From contig NC_088201.1 of NCBI RefSeq assembly GCF_037126465.1, positions 128,960,665 through 129,024,664 of the forward strand: a stretch of DNA of 64,000 nt. The letters run 5' to 3'. The position numbers and the translations under genes were made by a program. This DNA comes from Ornithodoros turicata (Eukaryota; Arthropoda; Arachnida; Ixodida; Argasidae). Below are positions 1-11,219 of the stretch, piece after piece. The notes beneath the pieces are model-generated. The model saw only the letters and a list, made by a program, of their open reading frames with translations, was not told the DNA's origin and made no database searches. Position 1 is the stretch's first letter; the number at the start of each line of letters is the position of its first letter.

Positions 1-59
1 CTAGGTAGTTCTCAACACTGTCCAGGGCGAGTTGGCGTCATCACTGGATGGCAAGCAAA

Positions 60-430
60 ATTCGCCGCTGGTCGAGAAACAAACATCTCAGCATTGATGG
101 AATTGGCAACTTTCTTGCAGACGCATCTCTGGAGACCACTCACAACCACATTAACAATACCGGGCTGCGTCATGAACCATGGGTCAGCAAAACAAGCTCT
201 GTGCCTCCATGGCCCGTGTCGACAAGTAGTTCCCGTCTATGCAGGAGCTCTGTCAGCCACACGAGTACACTGGAGGATAAAGCGGCATGGAGGTCAAAAC
301 CGTCGTACGCACGTTTAACATCACTAAAGACTCTAAGAACAGTGTTCTCGCGCACCTTCGCTTGCTCCACGAAGGTAACTTGGTAAAGGACTGAATTTAT
401 TGAGGACCAGTTGCGAAGGAAACTCGACAT
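60..430 (-). pseudogene. Degraded non-LTR retrotransposon RT fragment
   Basis: The minus strand from 430 down to about 170 is open and reads a segment with DVKRAYDG, which resembles reverse transcriptase motif A of I/Jockey/R1-type LINEs (consensus xDVKKAFDxV). After a stop the next codons read NSINAEMFVSR, in the place and context where an active element has the xYADDxCxW catalytic box, so the catalytic residues appear lost. No start codon, endonuclease or RNase H is attached. It is a dead LINE scrap cut by the window edge or by truncation. The match is by motif spacing only, so another RT family is possible. Confidence 0.4.
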
Positions 431-525
431 TTCTTGCCAACACAGCTACTCAAGGTAACTGACGTGAAGGGCTAAAGCTACGAGGGCGATTTCCTTGGCA
501 TCGCTAAATATCCCAGGCAGCACAG

Positions 526-790
526 AATATTGGGCCCATATTGACTGGGTGTTGGCGATAGGGGTCCAATATGGGATCCGTTTTCCCAGAATTTCCACAT
601 ATCCATTCAAACCTCGAAACATGGCACCGATATTGCCAAGTTTCAGCAAGCAATGGGGAAAATGTCGGCAATATGGGCCTCATACTGCCAAATTTAATCG
701 AATATGTGGCAAATGTCGGCAATATAGGCCCCATATTACGCGTGCGCACCGTGCACCCCATATTGGCTGAAAATGCGGAAAATGGGACAT
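526..790. repeat. Degenerate CAATATGGGCC-type repeat block
   Basis: Variants of CCCATATTGG and GGCAATATGGGC recur in both orientations about every 50-70 bases (near 526, 560, 627, 670, 717, 728 and 757). Many include the half-palindrome TGGGCCCATATTG. The pattern looks like a decayed satellite or the end of a foldback transposon. Open frames crossing it are products of the repeat and are not called as genes. Confidence 0.5.
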
Positions 791-795
791 AGTCG

Positions 796-2121
796 TATTG
801 GTACTTGTACCAAATGCCCAAGCAGCGCGGCAAGATTGGACGTTGAAGCGTGCGAAATGCCCAACTCAATACGTGGTTACATCCAACAATTTCCCGCAGA
901 TGATACACATTGTTCCAGTCAACATATCTGGCAATCCCACTGTAACATGCACTGTAACACTGTAACTCCACTAGCACACTTGCTGCCACGAAGAAGAAGT
1001 AAGGAGACCGATCTAGCCCCGGCGCCGCTCGGAGAAACTATGATCCCTAATTCCTGGAACCTTTTGCGGCCGCGCCGTGGCGCTCGCGTGCCGTGGGAGG
1101 CTAGATTCCGCAGGCTCTTACCTTTGTAATGCACTTTTTAAATTCAACTCGTGCGGTACATACGCACACAGGAAAATAATTTCACAAGTAAACTCAATCT
1201 TCGCATGTCCAGCAAAGTTGCTTTCGCTTTCCAGCAAAGTTCGCTTTCTTTTCTTTTCTTTTTTTCTGCTTCACGTTTTCGTTGAAAACTACACGCTCCT
1301 TGAGCACAGCCTGAGTAGAGTGGGTAAGCTTCAACACAGGCGATTACCTTTCAGCGCCGGTTAATTAATAGACGGTTACGCAATTGTTTTGCGATGTCAG
1401 CAGTGTGTGAATCAACGTTTAAAGGCTCTTATAATGCAATTGTTGAAATGGTTCATTTTTTATACGGTATCTGTCAGTCAATCTGGTCGTGCCTTTGTAA
1501 GTGACGCTGTAAAATGACACCCGCGTTCAGTTTTCGAACGATAGATCCCGCGTCAATTGAGGTTGGACCGTAAAATTTCAAAACATGTAACGGGAAAAAG
1601 TTTTCTATCTTTTGTCGTGACGGTCACGTTTGTGGGCCGCCTGACGGCCAAAAATTCATGGTCTTACATAACACGCCGTGCTGTTCACAATAAGCGTAGC
1701 ACGTCAATTGCCGTCGAGGGCACAGCAAGGTGTACTTTTCGAATCTCCGTACCAAGCTTCATCAACCTGATCCGATTAACCTACCCATCAACCTACAGCA
1801 AGAATCGAGCGAGAAATGGCACTTCAGTGTATCGGGAATTTTCCTTGAGAACGCTTGCAGTACGCTCTGCGGGGGTCACGTGACGCGCGTTTTCTGCGCC
1901 CGACCGCGACATTGCTGGCTTGCATTTTACTTCTATGTTAATAGCTGTCTCGGGTGCGTTTGCCCTGTTCCGCACTTAACAGCTGCCGACGTGAAACGCT
2001 ATTTAATGGCATAACACGCGAAGTGGACGTTTCTTGTTCAAACTGACTCTGTACGGTCACCTTCACAGAGTATTTGGGCTGCATGCAAACCACTGCCAAC
2101 GCGTGTATCTTTGTTAGCCAG
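796..2121. other. No recognisable gene
   Basis: I see no conserved protein motif, RNA gene or complete repeat here. A CT-rich tract at 1235-1268 and short open frames on both strands are the only structure. The stretch ends at the left target duplication of the hAT-like element. Confidence 0.5.
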
Positions 2122-2129
2122 CCTACCAC

Positions 2130-2918
2130 CAGAGCCGTATATTAAAAGGGAGTCTGGCCATTAATGGGTCGTGCCTATACCTCAAGCTCCACCCACGTTT
2201 TCAGCTTTCCGACCAATGAAGTCCTGAAATATGGGGCGCTATCAATCAGCCCATCCTCACTATTTTCCCCCCTATCCAACATGGGCAGCGCCATTTTGGG
2301 TGGCAAGTGGATTGGATGGGATTGAAATGGATACCACTCGCAATCTGCAAAAGTAGTGGATTGTTGGTGCAAATTTGATAAGCGCCACCTAGGGAGCGTA
2401 AGGCACGTCGGGTGCTGCCGGCAGAACCACCTGCTGGGACACGTTCTGTTCTCGGTATGATTTTTAAACAAATCTACATGAATAGTTGGAATATAAGAGG
2501 CAATATTGTTTATATCCATGAAATCCAGCTGTTAAATATAAGATTGTACAGCACAGCGCCGTTTTCGTTATGATTTCGTTGTGATCGCCGTGTTCACTAG
2601 GCCTAACACCGGCGACAAAACGTATTATTTTCAGTTAGATATCGATGGATGAGCATAAGTTGAAACTGATTTCCGAGAAATTTATATTATGATGTACATT
2701 TGCAGCGTAAAATCAGGTTAGTCTGTGAAAATTTTTTGTCACGAAATCTCCGCTTCACTGTGTTTGTTTTCGTCGCCATTTTGGGTGGCAGTATGGTGTC
2801 ATGGCGACCCCCTTGGTAAAAAGAAAATCAATCAGAGGAGCGAAACTGTGATTGACAGGTCGAGCCTCTTTTTGTGACTCCTCCCAATGACCAGACTCCC
2901 TTTTAATATACGGCTCTG
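2130..2918. mobile_element. Non-autonomous hAT-like DNA transposon
   Basis: The two ends are terminal inverted repeats of about 33 bp beginning CAGAGCCGTATATTAAAAGG, with one mismatch in the first 33 positions (left 2130-2162, right 2886-2918). The element is flanked by a perfect 8-bp direct repeat, CCTACCAC, at 2122-2129 and 2919-2926. An 8-bp duplication with CAG-starting ends is characteristic of the hAT superfamily. The 789-bp body has no transposase reading frame, so it would need a transposase supplied in trans. A short internal direct repeat, CGCCATTTTGGGTGGCA, lies near each end (about 2290 and 2775). The intact duplication argues for a fairly recent insertion. Confidence 0.85.
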
Positions 2919-2926
2919 CCTACCAC

Positions 2927-4190
2927 ACAACGCGGGCGCCGCCCGGCGGCGGCAAAGGGTTCGAGGAATTAGGTTGTCACATTCGGTGGGGAAGTTCGGT
3001 CTCCTTACTTCCCCTCTGTGCTTGCTGCAAACCTGCAAACAGCCGCCATCTAGCTTCGCGATGCCAGTCGGTTGAAACGACTAAGAGCCTGGTAGTTTGA
3101 GCGAAATCATGCGTCCTGCAGCAAATGCGCATGCGCGACACTCGGATCGGACGTTTCGTTCGGGCGGAAACGTCGTTGCTTTCTCTAATGACAACGGGAG
3201 CGCAGGTCAAGTAAAAAACACAATGTTTGATAGGAAGTGGTGTGTTTTCTATAACGCTATGTGCTTTCAATTTACTACAGAGGCATTGCGAGTCGTTGAG
3301 GAGTATGTCCGTCACCGTCACGAAAGTGTTTCTCTCCGTTGTACTGTACGGGCGGGTTGGAAGTTTTTGGGTGATATAAGGTGACGCAATCCCAATGAAG
3401 GTTTCGGAGGGTTAGTTCTTGGGAGTGCCCCCATCCTTGGGCAAGACGTGCACGGCACCTGTTCATTGTGTGGCGGTGTGCATTGATAACGCCGACCAGG
3501 ACAAATAGTGCAAAAATAGCTTGAAAGTGTATCCGAGGTGGCAGCAGTGTGGCGGCAAGGAAAAGAAGCTGAAGGAGAAGCCAAAGCTCACGCCTGAGGG
3601 CTAACAAAAACGGATTGGTAGCTGTTCTGCGGTAGGTTCGTCATCGCTCTACAGCTAGTCGGTCATCGCTGTGCAGGGCTAGTATAACGGAGGACCCTAG
3701 ACTTTCTGTGTAGTTTTTGGGGAATTCACTTGAAACGTAATAAACACTTAGTATAGGTTTGCAATTATTCTTGTCTGGCCATTCTCTCGGTCTGTCGGCA
3801 GAGGGCTTGGAACCCCTGCATGGGAAGAGATTCCCACAATCTATAGTAGCCGAAGTCAGGAAGGCAGCCCACGGTGGAATGTACATGCTCACAATACATG
3901 GAACAGTGGCCCATAAGCAATTTGCACTCTCTGTAGTCTTGAAGGTAAGCGTAAGTTCATGAAGAGTTCAGGGCATTCCGGAAAGACAGAATGGTTTCAG
4001 ACGGGAATATAAGCCGCTAATATGAGTAAGGTATTCGGTGCGACGAAGACCCTAAGTGTCGAGATGCTTGACGGTGATTCCGAGCAGCAGCGGCATAGGA
4101 ACGCTTAGATGGAGAACAAACCGTCGTGAGCACAGATGACCCACCTGGGTTCGTGCCCGCAGGAGGAATTAGTCAAAACTGAACAATGTC
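2927..4190. other. No recognisable gene
   Basis: Several open frames of 80-120 codons occur on both strands, but they overlap one another and show no family motif or consistent splice structure. I see no repeat with definable ends. Confidence 0.4.
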
Positions 4191-4236
4191 CATCATGACC
4201 ATGAGTGGGAAGTGTGATGTAGGACTGGAGGCTGCT

Positions 4237-4492
4237 TCAGAAGTTCGGCCCGCCTCGAAACAGGTTTAGTAGGTGTGTTACGAGCACACGTAAGGATATG
4301 TCTATCCGAGCTATCAGACCACAGCATAACAGTTGTCGGGCAGACCGTACCGCGGGGTCCTCCAAATGGGACGCAATCACTTTTTCCGTATAAGACAAAG
4401 GGACGTCGCTGATGTTCCCCTTGTTTGCCACATACGGCTTTGGGACGCGGACGTGACCACCAACGCCCACGACGGCTTGCAGACGAACATAA
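4237..4492 (-). pseudogene. Possible LINE ORF1 / nucleic-acid-binding protein remnant
   Basis: One minus-strand frame reads about 85 codons with VPKPYVANKGNISDVPLSY followed by an EKVIASHL helix and a VRSARQL stretch. The order basic strand, KG-x-I-x-D-V/I-P, then a helix and V-x-x-A-R-x-L resembles the RRM-like part of ORF1 proteins of I/Jockey LINEs and related zinc-knuckle proteins. The zinc knuckles that should follow are missing; the frame ends at 4237. No start codon is visible. The call rests on pattern memory and could be wrong. Confidence 0.33.
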
Positions 4493-4567
4493 AAACACTA
4501 TACTGCCATCCATATTGAAACAGTGTGTTCTAATAGGCACCTGGGCCATAGAGGGAGGAAACACGGG

Positions 4568-4595
4568 AGCGGCCTCTCCGACGGGAGAGGCCGCT
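4568..4595. other. Perfect 12-bp stem hairpin with 4-base loop
   Basis: The arms AGCGGCCTCTCC and GGAGAGGCCGCT flank the loop GACG. The GC-rich stem has no mismatch. It lies outside any recognised repeat, has no T-tract after it, and is not near a supported gene end, so I do not call a terminator. Confidence 0.6.
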
Positions 4596-4599
4596 ATCG

Positions 4600-5863
4600 C
4601 TTTCTATCGGGACGAGCTTAGCGCCATCGCATTGCAGTCTGGGATGCTCCTGTCTAGCACTTGACCGCACACGTCACCCTCGAGACAGCACGACGCCACC
4701 AAAGCAGACGACGCGAGCTCTAGTTCAGATGGCAGTATTACGTTGAAAGCGTCATTACACTTTTATTTCTCTAGGTTCGGTTGTTTACTCTTCTATTAGA
4801 AGACGAGAAACAGTGTGCAGAACGCAAAAGGAGTACGCGGGTCCGGAAACATCACCTGTGGCAACGGTGACTTCCAACGTATGTACCCAGAACACCATTA
4901 ATCAGATTTGTACAACAAGAGAGGATATCAAATCAACCTCCGGCACGGTGCAAGTTCCGAAACGAACGATTCGATATGACTGAAACACACATAGGCGACT
5001 AACACAACCGATCCTAGGAATAAAACGTGTTCCCGTGGCAGAGCTGCTTTCCGTACAACGAGAGCCGTAGCCGGGACAGTAATACATTACCATACGTTGT
5101 TTCTACGATGGCGTTCACCTTTTCACAATAAATGATTCTCGAAAAGCTAAAGCACACGGAGAGCAGCACGAGAAACAAAGCATTGCAAAACTGAAACTTT
5201 GAAAGGAACTTTGAAGAGAGGAAGGAGGTGGACAAGACGTAATGGTGATTTTTGCTCAAGCGACCGCTAGAGGGTGGCTACGATAGTCTGCAGGGAAGAA
5301 CCGCTTCTTGTGTTTCCTTCTTCCATGACCTGCGCGGCTGCAAAAGGTCCCATACGCAACTACATTTGGATTCACACGCCAGAAGGAGAACTCAGGGTGT
5401 GCGGGTGTAATAACGACCGGGATACTTTCTGTCCGATCGTTCTTATATGTCACCAAAGTGGAGCGGTTTGCGTCGTTGTTGCCCCTGTCCACGACTTTCA
5501 TGTAATCATGGAGTGGGTACGTTACTGATGCTCATCCTACCGGAGGGCAGGCGCACTTGTGCTGCGGAGCAGCAAGGTCGCAATTCACTTAGTGGCGTCG
5601 GTCCATCGGTGATCTACTGCGGTCATTCCGCCGTGCTCCCCCCATACTTGAAGGCGGATGAGGGTCCCGGGTCAGTACCATACGGGAAAAATGTCCCGGC
5701 ACAAATGCGCTGTGGATGTCGATGATAAAGCCGAACACACGACAGCATCGCGCGACGCTGGATGACAAGGTTGACGAGTGCTGCTTCCAAAATGTCGATG
5801 TGCACTTGTTATCATGTCATCATTCGTAAGGTTTTCCTCATACGCTTGAATGCAAATGTCCGC
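4600..5863. other. No recognisable gene
   Basis: Only short overlapping open frames on both strands. I see no motif, splice-bounded exon or repeat. Confidence 0.4.
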
Positions 5864-5981
5864 TCAGTTCCCTGTGAAGTTGGCCCTGGACGCACCATCC
5901 ACCCAAGTAAGAGATGCCGCAGGCCAGACAGGCAGATGAATCTCTCTCTCTCTCTCTCGGAAACAGCACGGTACCACCATG
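5864..5981 (-). repeat. Dispersed repeat family R1, copy A, with (TC)n
   Basis: This stretch matches 7780-7900 over its length: both carry the GTGAAGTTGGCCC block, then a GCAGGC/GACAGGCAG block, then CGGAAA(C/T)AGCACG and a final ACCAC-type end. In copy A a (TC)n microsatellite at 5941-5958 replaces the GATCGCT seen in copy B just before CGGAAA. A third partial copy in the opposite orientation is at 33494-33545. The family is non-coding and its class is unknown to me. Confidence 0.55.
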
Positions 5982-6137
5982 ATCAATCGTTCACTCCACT
6001 GCCAACTATTCGCTCCGTATTCAGTTAGGTTTTATAACTATTAGGTGCGTATTTCATTCCACTGCATTTTAATACCTTCAGGGAGAAAAGGCAGTACGTA
6101 AAGGGGAGAAATGCACATGTGGATAACATAAAATAGT

Positions 6138-6310
6138 ACAAATAACTACGTGAGGTACAAGCAGAAACTACGTGAAATACAAGCAATTCAGCGTGAACAT
6201 AACGCGAACATGATATAGTACAAATGACTACGTGAAGTACAGGCAAAGGCTGAAAACACACACAAAAAAACGCAAATGACTGCGTGAAATACGAACAATT
6301 CAACACGTGC
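6138..6310. repeat. Imperfect short tandem repeats, ACTACGTGAAATACAAGCAA type
   Basis: Variants of CTACGTGAARTACARGCA appear near 6145, 6167, 6226 and 6281, spaced unevenly (22-59 bases) with diverged filler. The block is AT-rich and non-coding, and suits a decayed minisatellite. Confidence 0.5.
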
Positions 6311-6452
6311 AACAAAACAAGAATAAGTAGAGTTCATTACACATTCCCCTAAAAGAATTTAGGTTATCGAAAAAACAAAACAAAATTAGCTGGCAACGAG
6401 TTACAGTAATTAATACATGATGATAAAGGATAAATTTTAAAAAATACTCATT

Positions 6453-7000
6453 ATGACTACTCCAACTCCCTTCGCAACTCTCTTCGTACTTCTCTACCGG
6501 TTCGCTGGATTTCTACCCATCTATATAACCTGGAAGGGTGATGAGATCGTTGAGAGACGGAATACGGTGCACGCAGGTATCAACTATGTTGTGTATAAAG
6601 TTTGTGCATTAATTGCAACCGGTGCATCTTACGTCTTGCTTCTAACAAGGGAATACCATACTCTACTTAGAATTTTGTTATGCTAGAATCCCTACCATAT
6701 TTATTGAAAATAGTGCGCACAGCCCTGGTTTGCACGTATCGTTATTTCTGAACGAGAGCCCTTTGCAGGGGTTTCATATGAATGAAGCGTATTCTAATTT
6801 TGAGCGGATAAATGTGTTAAAGGCAAGTAATTTCACTTCTGAGGATGCTAAGAAAATGTACGACGAAGAAATCCCAAGGTTTGTTGAGCAGAGTTGCATT
6901 CCAATGCTTTGGTTATGTATTTATTCTCTCCGAATTTGCTTCGATGTTAAAGGAACAATTCGTACAAGCCCAGTTACGTGCTTTGGAGGCGTCCCTCTCA
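6453..7000 (+). pseudogene. Possible gustatory-receptor-like chemoreceptor remnant
   Basis: From 6453 one frame reads LLYRFAGFLPIYITWKGDE followed by a hydrophobic helix near YKVCALIATGASYVLLL, then stops at 6684-6686. A second frame from 6730 continues with charged sequence and PRFVEQSCIPMLW. Around 6900 a third frame reads GYVFILSEFASMLKEQF and then runs into an ATTT-repeat tract at 6998-7020. An R-F-x-G-x-x-P start followed by alternating membrane helices and charged loops is what arthropod gustatory receptors look like near the N terminus. Three frames are needed, so it is not functional as read. The family call is uncertain; another multipass membrane protein is possible. Confidence 0.3.
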
Positions 7001-7023
7001 TTTATTTATTTATATTTATTTAG

Positions 7024-7779
7024 TTTTTATATACCATCTGGGCCTATAGGCGGCACTGACATTATTGTGCAGCAGTTTCAGCTTTTTGTGGAATCAAGTG
7101 TAATTATGAGTTTACGCACAATAAAAAAAAAATAGAACTAACATTCGAATAATATTCTTTAAGTCAATGTCAAATGCAGTAAGCAGCAACTCACTTGAGG
7201 TGTGCCCTTATTGTGTCTTGACTGCACACAGAAAATGTGTAATGGTTGACGCTTTTGTTGTTGTAGCCCATCATGTAGCCATCGGAGAAGTCACAGGTGC
7301 TGGCAGTCGGATCTCCGTCATGTGGTGCGCCCAGTCTGGATTTGGTTTTTGAATCCAGCAAATAGAAATGAATGCTGTTATGAATGTGACACAACGGAAG
7401 CCCATGTTCTCTTTAACAGAAAACGGTTATGACAGACGAAAAAATAAATAAATAAATAAAGACAAACGCAAAACGCATGACCTAACCGGGTTGTCCTACT
7501 ATGAGTTGTCCCGAATTCCAGATTGCGCCCGGAGGTGTGCGCGGGTGCTGTAATGTCTGCGGAACCGTGCTATATCCCTGATTGGAGATCGAAATATAAG
7601 GTTCCGAAAGCAGCGGGTACAGAAGGGCGTACCGCTGCGGTACGAGCAGATATTCGCATTATCCTCGCAAATTAATCGTCTCACGTGGTTTAGCGGCTAC
7701 GGTTTTGGCATTTCACGCAGAGACTGCGAGGCTGTTCTACCTGGGTGTTCTCCGTCGAGTTTCCTCAGACTCTTTGAAA
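7024..7779. other. No recognisable gene; short AATA microsatellite
   Basis: An (AATA)n tract lies at 7440-7460, a form often left by LINE or SINE 3' tails, but the sequence before it does not match a family I recognise. Nothing else supportable. Confidence 0.4.
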
Positions 7780-7900
7780 CAAACATTGGGACAGTTCCCC
7801 GTGAAGTTGGCCCAAGAGGCACAATCCCGACCGGAGAAACATGCCACCAAGCAGGCAGGTAGGTGGGCAGATCGCTCGGAAATAGCACGCTACGACCACA
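7780..7900 (-). repeat. Dispersed repeat family R1, copy B
   Basis: Best-preserved of three copies in the window. Reading the minus strand it runs from GTGGTCGTAGCGTGCTATTT through CCGAGCGATCT and a run of CCTGCCTGC-like units to GGCCAACTTCACGGGGAAC. Copy A (5864-5981) covers the whole unit and copy C (33494-33545) only the first part. Short frames across it are not genes. Confidence 0.55.
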
Positions 7901-7930
7901 TTCCCGCAGATAAGCATTAGATAATGCAAC

Positions 7931-8066
7931 GTACGTTATCACCTTTGCCCACGTGAAGGATAGCGTGGTGCTTCTGCGCACCGTGCGGAGCTCTCTTTCT
8001 TTTTTTGCGCGTGGGCAGAACCACTAACGACGATGACACTTACGTACGCAAAGGTGATGCTGTAAG
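7931..8066. mobile_element. Palindromic MITE family M1, copy 1
   Basis: The two arms are imperfect inverted repeats of about 55 bp. Each reads inward as (A/C)TATCACCTTTGC, an ACGT(A/G)AG block, GATAGCGTGGTG-like sequence and TTCTGCGC. The core is GAGCTCTCTTTCT followed by a T-tract. No coding capacity. Two more copies occur at 8413-8542 and 27511-27653. Confidence 0.65.
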
Positions 8067-8412
8067 ATCCATTAAATCTCACTAATGTCTGTGCCAGTGT
8101 ACGCTAGGGGGAGACATAGCAGAGGGTTCCCAGTGAGTCCAAAATGGCGTCGTTGTGTGTCGTCATCTGCATTGATGTGCCTTTATGACTGCATTTTATT
8201 GGAGAATTCTGGGTGAGCTCCTAAGCAGCTTCTATGCTGAAAAGTAAACACTTTATAACGTAACATTTTCATCATGCGGAATTTTCCAGCAGACGCAATG
8301 ATCATGAATGTGTGGATGTATCTGCGTGAATGCGCATACAATTATTTGACCAAGTCCGATCGAGGATCATGTATGCGCGAGTAGCGTGCGGATGTAGTTT
8401 TAGCACATCTTG
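8067..8412. other. Spacer between two MITE copies
   Basis: No gene or repeat recognised in this 346-base spacer. Confidence 0.4.
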
Positions 8413-8542
8413 GGCAAAGGTGATACCGTAAGTAACAGATAGCGTTGGTGGTTCTGCGCACAGCGCGAAGCTCTCTTTCTGTTATGAACGTGCGCAGAAC
8501 CATCAACGTTATCCCTTACGTACGCAAAGGCGGTAGCGTACG
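8413..8542. mobile_element. Palindromic MITE family M1, copy 2, rearranged left end
   Basis: The core GCGAAGCTCTCTTTCTG and inner arms (GATAGCGTTGGTGGTTCTGC and its inverse) match copy 1. The right arm ends normally. The outer left block is in the wrong orientation: it reads GCAAAGGTGATACCGTA, which is how a right end should look. So either this terminal block flipped, or a right end of another copy is fused to a truncated left arm. Confidence 0.55.
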
Positions 8543-9285
8543 ATGTACTAACGCTCTCTATTGTCAATGTTACCGCGAATCCCTCTAACTATGTATGGCT
8601 ATGGTGAGCAAAGGCTTAGTTATCAATGAGGAGTATGACAGATAGACTTCGGGATGAACAAGTCCTTTCAGTAGTCGACGCGTTTTCACGCTTCCAGCTG
8701 CATCTGGTAACATCTGATCCGGCATTTTTATTGAAATTCATCTAATATTTTCCCATGTATTTCATATCCTTGCAGTTTCTCATAGCTTTATCTCCTTGCA
8801 AACTTTCCTGAGTGTACAAATTCACGGGTACTATCCGCACTCTGCGTACTGGCATCTCCGCAATCTCATTTAGTTCGTACAGAATGGGGAGTCGAAGGCA
8901 CACGAGACAAACATATCAACCGCTTGCCAGCGACCAGCTATACCATAATATCCCGTGAGCAGAATTCCGGGAACACATAACACACCCGGGACCTTGTGCG
9001 TAAGTGAAATATTAAGACGTGTTGTATTACTGTGAGAACAAGCAGGATACTTTACAGATATCGAGAGATTACATTCGCAGTTTGGCGCCTGTGATTGCCT
9101 TCTGGAGGACAAATTGACCAAATGTGAGTTCTAAGGCTGCAGCAAGGGAAGCAGCTACGGTCCGCGAACGATATAACGACTACGGTAAGTAATCACATGA
9201 TGTTATCGTCAATCTCAAGTAGATATCAAGAGTTATTACGAGCTCAAATAGAGGACATTGACAGATCACGCTGTTGTAAGATGAT
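8543..9285. other. No recognisable gene
   Basis: Short frames only; no motif or repeat with definable ends until the CAA/CAG array. Confidence 0.4.
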
Positions 9286-9475
9286 TGCAGCAACAACAAC
9301 AATAACAGCACCAAGAGCAAAAGAACAACAGCAACAACAACGACAACATCCACACAATCAACAGCAGCAGCAACAAGAACAACAGCAGCAACAACAAAAC
9401 CAGCGGCGGCGAAAGCGGCAACAGCAGCAGGAGCAGGAACAGCAGCAACGGCAGCGGCATCAACGGCAGCAGCAA
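9286..9475. repeat. CAA/CAG trinucleotide array
   Basis: About 190 bases of mixed CAA and CAG units with a few interruptions (AAG, CGG, GAG). On the plus strand one frame is glutamine-rich and other frames give N/S, A or L homopolymers, which is an effect of the repeat. There is no flanking coding sequence or splice signal to support a polyglutamine protein. The array is followed directly by a short flank shared with the array at 15891-16410. Confidence 0.8.
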
Positions 9476-9580
9476 CGTAAATATAAATGGTAGCGAAGGC
9501 GGGAAAAAATACGAAATCTGTGTTAGCAACCCTGCGCCCTTTATGATACACATGCGAGCGTGGTTGTTGAGGGGCAAACT
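9476..9580 (+). repeat. Repeat flank shared by both trinucleotide arrays, copy 1
   Basis: The block begins GTAAATATAAATGGTAGCGA and ends near GGGGCAAACTAC. The same two anchors, in the same order, occur on the minus strand at 15890-15786, next to the larger array. The middle is more diverged. It is therefore part of a dispersed element, not unique DNA. Confidence 0.55.
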
Positions 9581-9905
9581 ACGAAGGTAAACAAAAATAA
9601 TTTAATCGGAGGCGCGAATAAAGCGTGTACTAATGCAATATGCATGTTTTTAATACAGCAATTCGAGCGATCTGCCAGTATTACGTAAGATTATGGACTG
9701 AGCCGACTGAGCCGGTTCCTGTCACTCTCCATGTTGTTAACTACGAGTTTGCCGTACCTTGACTGCGCACTTTGTGATTCTTCATAGCCGTTTTTCTTCT
9801 TCAACGTCGTATTTTCAGTTTGAAACCACCAAGTCAAACATGGGACATTCCTCGGAGGAATGCCACATTTTAGGACAGTAGCCAGCTATTGCTTTATATG
9901 CTATG
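9581..9905. other. Unassigned sequence beyond the Gypsy pol stop
   Basis: A 3' LTR would be expected here, but this sequence does not resemble the 5' LTR at about 14795-15115. The Gypsy element thus seems truncated just after pol. Confidence 0.45.
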
Positions 9906-11177
9906 CTACCTGCTGTAGTACGTCTTGAGTCGAACGACGTGAACTATTTCAGTCCTCGGGGGTCGTCGAGAGGGAACGCTGCCCTCTGGTACCACTTCGT
10001 AATCCAAGTCTCCAATGCGTCGAAGTACTTTGTAGGGACCGAAGTACCGCTTTAGTAGCTTCTCGCTCAGGCCTCGTCGTCGAATCGGCGTCCAAACCCA
10101 TACCAAGTCGCCTGGACTGAAGCGTACGTCTCGTCGGCAAAAATTGTATCTTCTTTCATCGACGCGTTGTTGTTGACCAATACGTAGTCTGGCCAGCTAG
10201 CGGGCTTCTTCTGCTCGCTGTGTGAAGTCCAGAGCGTCGTTTTCCACATCACTGGGTTCGTGGGGCAGCATCACGTCCAGCATAGTCGATGCGTCATGGC
10301 CGTGTGCAAGGCGCAACGGTGTGAATCCCGTTGTTTCCTGGACAGCCGTGTTATAGGCGAACGTGACGTAAGGCAGTATTTCGTCCCATGTCTTGTGCTC
10401 GACGTCGACGTACATCGAAATCATGTCGGCAAGGGTTTTGTTTAGGCGTTCGGTGAGCCCGTTCGTCTGCTGATGGTACGCCGTTGTCCTCCGGTGAGCG
10501 GTGTGGCTGAGTCGAAGGATTTCTTCTGTTAGCCTGTTTGTAAATGCCTTTCCGCTATCGGTGATTAAGGCGGTCGGAGCTCCGTGCCGTAGTTCGATGT
10601 TCTCGATGAAGAACTTCGCCACTTCTGTTGCTGTGTCCTGTGGAAGTGCCTTAGTCTCAGCATAGCGTGTCAGGTAGTCGGTGGCGACGATTATCCAACG
10701 ATTTCCGGAAGACGAACGTGGGAAGGTCCCGAGTAGATCAATCCCAACCTGCTCGAACGGCGCCGACGGCGGTGCGATTGGCTGAAGGTACCCAGAAGGT
10801 CGTACCGGCGGCGTTTTTCGTCGTTGGCATTCCCGGCACGTCCTTACGTAGTGATGTACGGTCTTGGCCAGTTTTGGCCAGTAGTACTTTTCCCTTATAC
10901 AGGCCAGTGTCCGGCTGTATCCCAAATGACCTGATGACGGTTCGTCGTGGCAGGGTTCAAGAATCTCGATGCGCATGTCCCCAGGCACAACGAGAAGCCA
11001 CGTAGCGCCTTGTGGTGCGTGGTTTTCTTTGTGGAGGACACCATTACGTAGGGAAAAACTTGGTAGTGATCTTCTGAAGATGGGAGGAACATTGTCGGCG
11101 CAGCCCTGCAGATAGTCGACGAGTGTCTTCAATTCGGGGTCATTGTACTGCTTGGTAGACATGGTGGTCGCGCTCAT
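9906..11177 (-). pseudogene. Gypsy integrase, C-terminal stop
   Basis: Same frame as RT. The HHCC zinc region reads HDEPSSGHLGY then CRECQRRKT. The catalytic core shows GIDLLGTFPRSSSGN, LITDSGKAFTN and NGLTERLNKT, which supply the D, D and E. A TAG at 10197-10199 interrupts, then the same frame continues with FSPGDLVWVWTP and LKRYFGPYKVLRRIG, a GPY/F-like module, to the natural stop at 9906-9908. Integrase joins the cDNA to host DNA; the core is well kept, but the module is cut off. Confidence 0.85.
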
Positions 11178-11219
11178 TAGACCGAGGAAGGCGTCGTCGT
11201 CCTCGAGGCTGTTGTCCTG

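Noticed and set aside
9197..9493. A glutamine-rich open frame on the plus strand
   Set aside because: All frames over the CAA/CAG array are open; no flanking coding sequence or splice sites support a protein.
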